Assembly: GCA_947044405.1 (NCBI GenBank)
Contig: CAMRHE010000168.1
Span: 248,501-312,500, forward strand
Source: Leptodactylus fallax
Lineage: Eukaryota > Chordata > Amphibia > Anura > Leptodactylidae
Direction of reading: 5' to 3'
DNA: 64,000 nt
The notes under the pieces are model-generated. The model saw only the letters and a program-made list of their open reading frames with translations. It searched no databases and was not told the DNA's origin. Both the position numbers and the translations under genes were made by a program. Shown here piece after piece: positions 55,936 through 64,000 of this stretch (its first letter is position 1; each line of letters begins with the position of its first letter).

Positions 55936-57835
55936 TTGGCACCTGTTCACAAGGTGGATTAAGAAGAATTTAGGAAGACTTCTACCTCCAGATGCCTCTA
56001 TTTTCCAGCCCTCAGGCTTCCCTCCTTTCATTTGCTGTGTAGATGGAGGAAATGATGGAGGATGCTACTTTTTCCTACGGGGGGGGGGGGGGGAATAGGA
56101 GAGCACTTCTTTAGTTTTCATCTCAGACTCCAGATAAGTACCGCACACTGCACATCCTGTACATCTTTCTGTCCTTTGTAAGTTGGGAGTTATGTGAAAC
56201 TGGGAGCAACCTGAGGTAGGAGGGACATGAAACTATGGGGGCATCCTGGAGGGGGAAATGAAAATGTGGAGCCAACTGTAGGGGGACATTAGTTGAGTGG
56301 GACAGAGTAAAGTGTGATGCATGCAGGGGCATTTGACTGTGTGGGCCACTGAGGGGTATTATATTGTATGGGGACACTAGGGAGGCATTATACCATGTGG
56401 GAGCCATTGAGAAGCATTATAATTTGTGCAGGTCAAGTTCAAGTATTTCTAAGTGGTGGTGATAGGGAAGACCCACCTATGAAACCTTTCCACTGGGCCC
56501 ACAATGTGTTAAAACAACCCTGTGGTCACTATTGCCTAGATGACTCCTGATCTGTAATTCTGAAATCTGTGTGATCTGTTTGTCAAAATTAGGATAAAAA
56601 AAAAAAAAACTCCCCCTTTTCCCATTTGTCCGTTCTTTTCTAAACCGACTATAATCCTGTAAATTAGCAGTCCAGTCATGGAGAGAGCTTGTCTCACTTA
56701 TCCCCATTGTCATATTTCTCTTCTAACATTGTCAATTCTATTTCCACCATTTTTAGTGAGACTTCTGGCATTAGTATACATGCACTTTGTGTTTTTTCTT
56801 ATCCCTTTTTATTTTAGGATAGAAATAATGAATAAAAAATAATGCCCTAATTCAACCTATTCAGTCAACAGGATTTTTTGCCATGCCTGTTACTAGCCAC
56901 CTCTGGGGACTCCTCCCCACTTATGGGTTATGATACCAGAGTAAACTTCAAAGTAGTCACACACTTTGCAGGCCAAAGAATTCACCCTCACTTTCTGCTG
57001 AATATTTTTATTCACAATTCAGCAATACAGCGGCACCATCTCTCATGAACAAGTGTTTCCTTTCAGCTGGCAGATGTAAATATAAATAAATATATATTAC
57101 TTGTGGCACAAATAATGTATAAAGCAAGTATTAAGCAATTATCTTTAAATCAAGTCTCTGGCATAGCACTTTCTACATAAACTTCGAGAAATGTGCTCCT
57201 CCATAGTTCTTTTTGGGTAAGCAACAAGCAACAGTCTGTGCAAAGACAGCAAATAGAGGCATTTACTTGTTTAGGCATCTGTGACGCATCATCTGCGCTT
57301 TGGATGATGTCATAGGATTTGCAACTTGTAAATTGTAACACAGCCAAGCCCAAACTGCCAGAGTGGCGCTCAAGCACATCTAAATATAGAGTAATGCTCA
57401 CTGTGTAAGATGCCGTGTAAGCCACAGGCACACATGGTTGAACCATGCTTGTGACAACTTCCATATATGTGTGCTTGAGAATCAGCATATGTACTGTATA
57501 TATGTCTTCTAATGGAGCAAATCACTGAAGGATGGGTGTTCAGTTGACGGTACGAGTTCTGGATAGAAAGGGGAGGAGAAGACAGTCTCCTCCTCCCTGT
57601 GAGGGGAAACAGTTGGTCTTCTTTCTCTTCTCTGCAGAAGGAGGAAGTAGTGTGTGGAGACTGAGCCAGAGCACTGTTAGGCTGGAATAAATCAGCTGTA
57701 AAACAGTGGAGTGTTCTGCACTCAAGAGATGGGATGTACCCTGATAACCTCGTGGAATTTGAAGTGTGCAAGATCAGTATATGAGATTAAAGTTATTTGG
57801 ACCTCATAGATATGATCCTACTTGCAGCCTCAGAC
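55936..57835. other. Mostly unrecognised, minisatellite relic near 56330-56430
   Basis: GGGGCATTATA-type units at 56340-56425 belong to the dispersed minisatellite. A 15-G run is at about 56080. An open minus-strand frame at 57488-57150 (112 residues) has no recognised domain and no splice context that I trust. The rest shows nothing supportable. Confidence 0.4.
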
Positions 57836-57899
57836 AGTGGAAGAGTGAAGTAATCAGGCGATACCTTTTAGAGACTCACTGAGTATATTTGATAAGTTT

Positions 57900-57932
57900 T
57901 TGGGAGTACTAGCTCTCTTCTTCAGACATGGT
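57900..57932 (-). ncRNA. Decayed hammerhead-like core at PLE2 terminus
   Basis: The minus strand reads CTGAAGA (one change from CTGATGA), then GAGAGCTAGTACTCCC, then AAAA in place of GAAA. Position and context match the other copies, but two core bases are mutated. Confidence 0.5.
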
Positions 57933-58227
57933 GTTATACAAGAAACTGAAAATTCACAGATTTTTTTATACCCTAAAGACATGCCTTCAAAGGATCTTAG
58001 AATCCTTAAAAAAACAAAATGCAATCTAAGTAGAGAAGTTATTTACAAAAGGTCAAAAAATAAACAATCTGGAAACTTGTGGGGTATGACGGAGGGATCA
58101 CTAATTCTTGCTATCTATTTGCTGTCACGTGGTGATTTGTGACCCTCACAGTTCATACATAGTGTGACATGAAACTGGCATGAATATTAAGTCCAAATTG
58201 CAGAGCTTGAAATTTTTGCATTAACTT

Positions 58228-58503
58228 TTATTCCCATTCTTTCCTCTCCCTCTGCGTCTTAAAATGTCCCATTAAAACCACAACCTGCAAATCTTCAATA
58301 GAGTGGTCTTCTCCGGAGAAATGTGCGGCCACTGGGAGATCTGTTCTGCTGTTATTAATAGTGGATCTGTGTGAGTTCATGCGCTGACTAAGTCTCTGCC
58401 CTGTTTCGCCCACATAGAGGCCTGTGGTGGGACATTGCACACACATTATGAAATACACCAAATTGGAAGACTTGCAGGAAAATGTCCCCCTAATCCTGTG
58501 CAC
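58228..58503 (-). pseudogene. PLE2 GIY-YIG endonuclease
   Basis: The 91-residue open frame has VYFIMCVQCPTTGLYVGETG, SQRMNSHRSTI, then HFSGEDHSIEDLQVV and TQRERKEWE. It is the best-preserved PLE endonuclease on this strand, including the C-terminal Glu-containing region. A separate upstream frame (58861-58558) holds the linker (LEILRRIAKELQPVL). Confidence 0.88.
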
Positions 58504-58559
58504 CTGTTTTGACTGTGGGATAGGTACACTGTCAGCGATGTGGATGTGCCTGCAGGTCT

Positions 58560-60112
58560 AGCACCTGTTTTGCAGGCAAGGTAAGGTGCCATTTTCAGTT
58601 GGGGCCTTCAGGGCACTCCAGACAATAATACGCCATAGGTTTTGTGGTTGCGGAAAGGAGAGGGGGGACTGGAAATATGTCCTTGAGTCTGTTGTCCCTA
58701 TGTAGCACAGGTTGGAGCTCCTTGGCAATCCTTCGTAGGATCTCCAGCTGTGGGTTGTAGGTGACAACTAGGGGCACTCGGGCTTCATTCTGGGTCTCTT
58801 TATATGAGAGCAGACTGTCTCTGTTAATGGCTACCACTTTGTTTAATTGGTTGTCCGTCACTTTTGGTTTGTATCCTAATCAAAGAAATTTCATCCTCAG
58901 ATCCAGGAGGTACTTGTTCAGGTCTGCTTTGTTGGAGCAAATACGACTGTATCGTATAGCCTGGCTGTAGCTAATAGATTGTCTTGTGTGCTTGGGGTGG
59001 AAGTTGTTGTTTCTCAGGTAGGCAGTTCTGTCTGTGGGTTTGTGGTATATCGTTGTGAGTAGCCTGTGGTCTTTGATGTATATTCTGGTATCCAGAAAGT
59101 GGATTTCACTCTCTGAATAGCTAAGTTTAAGGTTGATGGTAGGGTGAAAGTCATTGAAGTCATTATGGAATTGAAGTAGGACCTCCTCACTTGCAGTCTA
59201 GATGACAAGGATATCAATCAATATAATGAAGGTAAATCATAGGTTTGGTGGTTCATGTTGATAAATATGCTCCTTCCAGTTCTGTCATAAAGACATTTGC
59301 ATACAGGGGTGAACATCTGGTCCCCATTGAAGTTCCCATTCGCTGTAGATATAGATCCTCTCCAAAGATAAAATAGTTTTGGCTAAGGATGAATTGTATG
59401 AGCTGCATTACTGATTCTCTTGGGAGGTTTTGTTTTTCCAGGCGTACCCGACATGCTGCAACTCCATCCTTGTGGGGAATGTTGGTATACAGGGATTCCA
59501 CATCCATGGTGGCCAAAATGGTACCCTCAGATAGTGGGCCCAGGGTATTCAGTTTAAGAAGGTCAGTGGTGTCCTGGATGTAGCTTGGAGTATCTCTGAC
59601 AAGGGGTTTTAGGAGATTTTCCACCCAATCCGAGATGTTTTCTTTCAATGTGCAGATGCCAGAACTGATAGGCCTCCCAGGGTTGCCATCTTTGTGTATC
59701 TTGGGAGCAATAGAAGCAGCCCGGCCTGGGATCCTCTGGGATAAGCCCTTTACCTGCTTCTGGACCTAGATTGGAAACGTCTTGATCATATGCTTTAGTT
59801 GTTTCATGTAGGCCTATGTAGGATTACTTCCAAGTTTGGAGTGATGGATGGGATTTGACAGTTGCCTGTTTGCTTCCTGGATATAGTCTGAGGTGTCATT
59901 ATGACTATGCGCCCCCTGCAGCCGGTTTTATTATTATATTATGATTTCTTTCAGTGAAGCAATAACCAACCCGCAGGAACAGAAGGCTATGTGTCTGCGT
60001 TCTCCAGGATTCTGATTTTACTTAGCTTCTGAAACTGTCAATATATTTATCCAGTGCTGCGTTAGTCCAGTGTGTGGGGTCCAGGTAGATTTTTTGGTAG
60101 GATTTCTTATGG
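58560..60112 (-). pseudogene. PLE2 linker, reverse transcriptase and N-terminal remnant
   Basis: Open pieces at 59648-59253 (ATMDVESLYTNIPH, MGTSMGTRC), 59217-59014 and 58861-58595 are in different frames. At the catalytic site the text reads YID then a stop, because an extra T splits YIDD, so the enzyme is dead. The N-terminal part near 59870-60110 has several small deletions and a 29-bp inverted patch at 59962-59990. Confidence 0.85.
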
Positions 60113-60439
60113 AATGTCTATATATTGACTGTTCAGAAGCAAAGTAAAACAGAAATCCTGAGAAACAAAAGAAACAGGCGCATAACCTAACTCTGCAGGA
60201 ACAGAAGGCTATTGCTTCACTGAAAGAAAATCAGAATATAATAATAAAACCGCTGACAAAGGGGGCCAATAGTCAAACCAACACCCAGACTATATCCAGG
60301 AAGCAAACAGGCAACTGTCAAACCCACCAACTCCAAACTTGGAAGTGATCCCACAGAGGCCACATGAAACAACAAAGGATGTGATCAAGAAGTCCAACCA
60401 GGTCTAGAAGCTGGTAAAGGGCTTATCCCAGAGGTCCCA

Positions 60440-61064
60440 GGCGGGCTGCTCTATATGCTCCCAAAGATGGCAACCCTGGGAGGCCTATCATTTCTGGCAT
60501 CTGCACACTGAAAGAAAACATCTCGGATTGGGTGGAAAATCTCCTAAAATCCCATGTCAGAGATACTACAAGCTATATCCAGGACACCACTGACCTTCTT
60601 AACAAACTGAATACCCTGGGCCCACTACCTGAGTGTACCATTTTGGCCACCATGGATGTGGAATTCCTATATACCAACATTCCCCACAAGGATGGAGTTG
60701 CAGCATGTTGGGTACACCTGGAAAAACAAAACCTCCCAACAGAACCAGTAAAGCAGCTCATACAATTCATCCTTAGCCAAAACAATTTTCCTTTGGAGAG
60801 GATCTATATCTACAGTGAATGGGGACCAGATGTGCACCCCCCCAATGCAAATCTCTTTATGGCAGAACTGGAAGGAGCATATTTATCAACATGCACCACC
60901 AAACCTATGATTTACCTTCGTTATATCGATGATATCCTTCTCATCTGGACTGCAGATGAGGAGGCCCTACTTCAATTCCATAATGACTTCAATGACTTTC
61001 ACCCTACCATCAACCTTAAACTTAGCTATTCAGAGAGTGAAATCCACTTTCTGGATACCACAAT
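60440..61064 (+). pseudogene. PLE3 reverse transcriptase, first part
   Basis: Just before the open frame, PKDGNPGRPIISG-like text is readable. The frame at 60532-61074 carries ATMDVEFLYTNIPH and RYIDDILLIW (catalytic YIDD intact). A short frame disturbance near 60790-60840 alters the usual MGTSMGTRCAP block. The domain is cut at LDTTIY by the LTR insertion. Confidence 0.88.
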
Positions 61065-61069
61065 ATACA

Positions 61070-61714
61070 TGTAACGTCTCTGCCTGTTGGGGTCTCTGCG
61101 CTACCCTCCGCTCGCACACTGTGGCGAAAGAGGCATATTCAGTTTGATTCCTTGCATAAGATTCTTGTTGCTCAGTCTGAACACTGTCCTAGACTATGTA
61201 ATTGAATTTCAGCCACACCCGTCTCCTGCACCTTGTTTCTTTCGGCTTCTCAATAGTTAATCTTAGCCTTGCCTGTGTAATTGACAGCCTGACGTCCAAT
61301 CAAGTCTGGGGCAGGTCCTTTCTTGCTATAAACAGGTTGCCAGTTCACACATAGTCGCTGGCTATTGATTCTGTCTCGTGACTTGTCCCTGCTAGCTCTT
61401 TTTCTGATATTTCCTGTATTTCTATTTCTGACCTTTTGTCTTTGTCTATTCTCTTGGATTGTGATTTTGTACTGCATTGCTCGACTGTTACCGACCCCTT
61501 GGCTAGCTGACCTCCCTTTGTTGTTGTTTGTCCTGTCTGCGTTCTGTCTTGTCACCTATATTAGGAAGGGACTGTCGACCAGTTGCTGGCTGTTGCCTAG
61601 GACAGATCAGGCAAGTTAGCCAGGGACAGTTGGGGGGGGGGGGTTAGCTTTAGGACTCACTTCCAGGGTTCTGCAGCAGCACTATGGAATTGCTCAACTG
61701 GCAATTCCCTTACA
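61070..61714 (+). mobile_element. Gypsy solo LTR (645 bp) inside PLE3, exact 5-bp duplication
   Basis: It starts TGTAACGTCTCTGCC, ends ATTCCCTTACA, and is flanked by ATACA at 61065-61069 and 61715-61719. Removing it joins the PLE reading frame (DTTIY to IKDHRLLTS). Same family as 53563-54208. Confidence 0.95.
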
Positions 61715-61719
61715 ATACA

Positions 61720-62018
61720 TCAAAGACCACCGGCTACTCACATCGATATACCACAAACCCACAGACAGAACGGCCTACCTGAGAAATGACAGCTTCCACC
61801 CCAAGCACACAAGACAAGCTATTATTTACAACCAGGCTATACGATAAAATCGTATTTGCTCCAACAAAGCAGACCTGGACAAGCACCTCCTGGATCTGAG
61901 GACGAAATGTCTTCGATTAGGATACAAGCCAAAATTGATGGACAACCAATTAAACAAAGCTGCAGCCATTAACAGAGACAGTCTTTTCACTTATAAAGAG
62001 ACCCATAATTAAGCCCGA
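61720..62018 (+). pseudogene. PLE3 reverse transcriptase, thumb part
   Basis: It continues from IKDHRLLTSI through NDSFHPKHTRQAI, LDKHLLDLRTKCLRLGYKPK and INRDSLFTYKETHN. In-frame stops occur near 61846 and 62009. No catalytic residues lie here. Confidence 0.8.
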
Positions 62019-62648
62019 GTGCCCCTAGTTGTCACCTACAACCCACAGCTGGAGATCCTACGAAGGATTGCCAAGGAACTCCAACCTGTGCTACATAGGG
62101 ACAACAGACTCAAGGACATATTTCCAGTCCCCCCTCTCCTTTCCTTTCGGCAACCACCAAACCTATGGCGTATTATTGTCCGGAGTGCCCTGAAGGCCCC
62201 AACTGAAAATGGCACCTCACCTTGCCTGCAAAACAGGTGCAAGACCTGCAGGCACATCCACACCGCTGACAGTGTACCTATCCCACAGTCTCAACAGGTG
62301 CACAGGATTAGGGGAACATTTTCCTGCAGGTCTTCCAATGTGGTGTTTCTCATAATGTGTGTGCAATGTCCCACCACAGGCCTCTATGTGGGCAAAACAG
62401 GACAGAAACTTAGTCAGCGCATGAACTCACACAGATCCACCATTAATAACAGCAGAACAGATCTCCCAGTGGCCGCACATTTCTCCGGAGAAGACCACTC
62501 TATTGAAGATTTGCAGGTTGTGGTTTTAATGGGACATTTTAAGACACAGAGGGAGAGAAAGGAATGGGAATATAAGTTAATGCAAAAATTTCAAACTCTG
62601 CAATTTGGACTTAATATTCATGCCAGTTTCATGTCACTCTATGTATGA
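62019..62648 (+). CDS. PLE3 linker and GIY-YIG endonuclease, open to the natural stop
   Basis: The 209-residue open frame is the C-terminal third of the PLE polyprotein. In order: YNPQLEILRRIAKEL; a Cys-rich patch CLQNRCKTCRHIH that could bind zinc; VVFLIMC and GLYVGKTG (GIY-YIG core); SQRMNSHRST; HFSGEDHSIEDL; and ERKEWEYKL near the end. It stops at TGA 62646-62648, where other copies also end. The M at 62019 is not a natural start; it lies after an upstream stop. The endonuclease domain looks intact, although the element as a whole cannot move. Confidence 0.9.
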   Translation: MPLVVTYNPQLEILRRIAKELQPVLHRDNRLKDIFPVPPLLSFRQPPNLWRIIVRSALKAPTENGTSPCLQNRCKTCRHIHTADSVPIPQSQQVHRIRGTFSCRSSNVVFLIMCVQCPTTGLYVGKTGQKLSQRMNSHRSTINNSRTDLPVAAHFSGEDHSIEDLQVVVLMGHFKTQRERKEWEYKLMQKFQTLQFGLNIHASFMSLYV

Positions 62649-62881
62649 ACTGTGAGGGTCACAAATCACCACGTGGCAGCAAACAGATAGCAAGAATTAG
62701 TGATCCCTCCCTCACGCCCCACAAGTTTCCAGATTGTTTATTTTTTGACCTGTTGTAAATAACTTCTCTACTTATATTGCATTATGTTTTTTTTTTTTAA
62801 GTATTCTAAGATCCTTTGAAGGTCCATGTCTTTAGGGTATAAAAAATCTGTGAATTTTCAGTTTCTTGTATAACACCATGT

Positions 62882-62909
62882 CTGATGAAGGGATCTAGTA
62901 CTTCCGAAA
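62882..62909 (+). ncRNA. Hammerhead-like ribozyme core at PLE3 3' end (candidate)
   Basis: CTGATGA at 62882-62888, then a short stem-loop (GGGA...TTCC), then GAAA at 62906-62909. All core bases visible here match the hammerhead pattern. The preceding ACACCATGT is conserved in all three copies. Full folding was not established. Confidence 0.6.
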
Positions 62910-63013
62910 GCTTACCATCAAATATACTCAGTTAGCCTCTAAAAGGTATCTCCTGATTACTTCACTCTTCCACTACTTTCAATGGCTAACACAGTACAAC
63001 ATTATACTACTAT

Positions 63014-63833
63014 CAGGTCAGACAGGGCAGTCCCTGAGAATTTACATCCCACAGCCTGGTAATTGTAAAAAGTTGTGGATTTAATGGATCTAGCACCCTA
63101 TTAAAGTGGAAGACTGTCCCAGCAAAGGGGAAACAGACTGTCAACAAGAAATACCAACATTCAGCTCAGCTCCAATGGATGCTCTGTACAAATTGTATCT
63201 CCAGTATCTGGAAACTGGTGGATGTACCATGTTCTACCTCAAGTAAACACTGTGAGTTATCTTGTTTCTCCTGAGTCTTATTCCTGCACAATCATCATGC
63301 GCACTTCAACAGACATCAGGCTCAGGGAGGCTTACAACCATTAGCATGTGACCTGGGTGAAACACTACTATCACCATCAGATACCCTGCAGGCCCCCACT
63401 GCACCAACCTAGGAAGTGAGCTGAAGGATCTGGTCAAGATCCTTGCCACTGTGATCACAGAGACTGATACTCCCAACGTCTTGGTCTCCCTCAACAGGCT
63501 TCTGGAGACCTTTAACAAAAAACTTGGATGGAGACAAAAAACGCATCCAATTTGATTATTGCCATGGGACGTTAGATTTGCTGCAGATTTCTTTGCAGCA
63601 AATTCATCCTGTGTAAACTTATGCTCTCACAACAGTATCGTCTGTAAGTAGTGAAATAAAGGATCATAGGTATACTGGGCACCGACAATTTGAGTGCATA
63701 AATATACTTTTTGTACACATATATATGTAGTGAGCATGTGCCATATACTATGTGACTATTGTAGTATGTGATGACTGTATATACGTGTTAGCTTGTATGT
63801 AGCAAACATGCATAGAAGTACTGATTTGGTTAT
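63014..63833. other. Unrecognised stretch
   Basis: No element ends. The minus-strand frame at 63518-63306 has no recognised domain. Confidence 0.35.
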
Positions 63834-64000
63834 TTAAATCCTTAAGGACACGACCCCATTTTTCAAAACTGTCATTTTATGTGGCATAGAGATAGGGAGA
63901 AAAAAATCAGGGTGTGTGTTGGCGCTGCTTGTATGTATGGACTCCAAATAATGGAGAATTGATATATAAACAATAGTCTCTTTATTCCACTTGTGAGAGT
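63834..64000. repeat. Start of a CCTTAAGGACAC repeat, then unrecognised text
   Basis: TTAAATCCTTAAGGACACGA and CTGTCATTTTATGTGGCA match the leader of the long repeat at 13568. Similarity is lost after about 63890. Confidence 0.5.

Larger units (their letters stand above)
57836..60112 (-). mobile_element. Penelope-like retroelement, copy 2 (PLE2)
   Basis: On the minus strand it runs from the N-terminal region (near 60110) through reverse transcriptase and GIY-YIG endonuclease to a 3' untranslated region and a terminal block with a hammerhead-like core (57836-57940). The first N-terminal part and the leading terminal repeat are missing. It abuts PLE3 head to head at about 60113. Confidence 0.88.
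60115..63013 (+). mobile_element. Penelope-like retroelement, copy 3 (PLE3), split by a solo LTR
   Basis: On the plus strand it starts within the N-terminal region (GAAATCCTGAGAAAC near 60150), then reverse transcriptase, a gypsy solo LTR, the rest of the reverse transcriptase, linker, endonuclease, 3' untranslated region, hammerhead-like core (62882-62909), and finally text equal to the ORF start of PLE1 (GGCTAACACAGTACAAC), ending at about 63013. Running past the 3' end into the next unit's 5' region fits the tandem or pseudo-LTR form of PLEs. Confidence 0.9.

Noticed and set aside
57150..57771. Minus-strand open frames of 112 and 133 residues
   Set aside because: They overlap in different frames, show no domain, and have no convincing splice or start context. 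A host exon here cannot be excluded but is not supported.
63988..64000. LTR start (CTTGTGAGAGT) at the end of the window, as at 33481
   Set aside because: Only about nine bases match before the window ends, too few to claim a second copy.

Overview
This window looks like intergenic or intronic DNA from a large vertebrate genome, most probably an anuran amphibian. The evidence is composition: many Tc1-type DNA transposons from six families, Penelope-like retroelements (PLEs) with a GIY-YIG endonuclease, TTAA-target MITEs whose termini read CCCCTTAAGGAC or AGGGGTT, hAT-like MITEs, L1 and CR1 LINE remnants, a tRNA-derived SINE, and LTRs. There are no bacterial-style operons. Species assignment is inference.

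Layout. 1-489: right end of a Tc1. 1340-4170: a Tc1 on the minus strand carrying a TTAA-target MITE with its target duplication. 4421-5460: a minisatellite array with a period of about 30 bp. 6044-9826: a MITE split by PLE1 (minus strand). 9969-11258: a hAT-like MITE nest. 11603-13190: a MITE stub, a Tc1 stub and an L1 endonuclease fragment. 13568-20524 and 30251-35540: two copies of one long repeat built from tandem monomers of about 400 bp, each copy carrying its own later insertions. 20525-30250: mostly unrecognised DNA with MITEs, a SINE and a CR1 tail. 35959-38236: a Tc1 with a solo LTR. 38249-41964: a three-level nest (MITE containing a Tc1 containing a retroviral-type solo LTR), plus a 366-bp tract made only of G and C. 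41969-49543: more MITEs and unique DNA. 47791-48523 (minus) holds the only stretch that looks like a host protein-coding exon; it ends at a consensus splice donor. 50040-53110: an L1 ORF2 relic split by a hairpin MITE. 53115-54208: the 3' end of a Ty3/gypsy element (protease remnant, polypurine tract, 3' LTR). 57836-63013: two PLEs arranged head to head, one split by a solo LTR of the same gypsy family.

Almost all coding potential is decayed transposase or reverse transcriptase with stops and frameshifts. The most informative signals are structural: exact target-site duplications that give a relative order of insertions, hammerhead-like cores at all three PLE termini, the head-to-head PLE pair, the shared forward-inverted-forward design of the long repeat, and several odd junctions. 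All comparisons were made by eye within the window; no database search was run.
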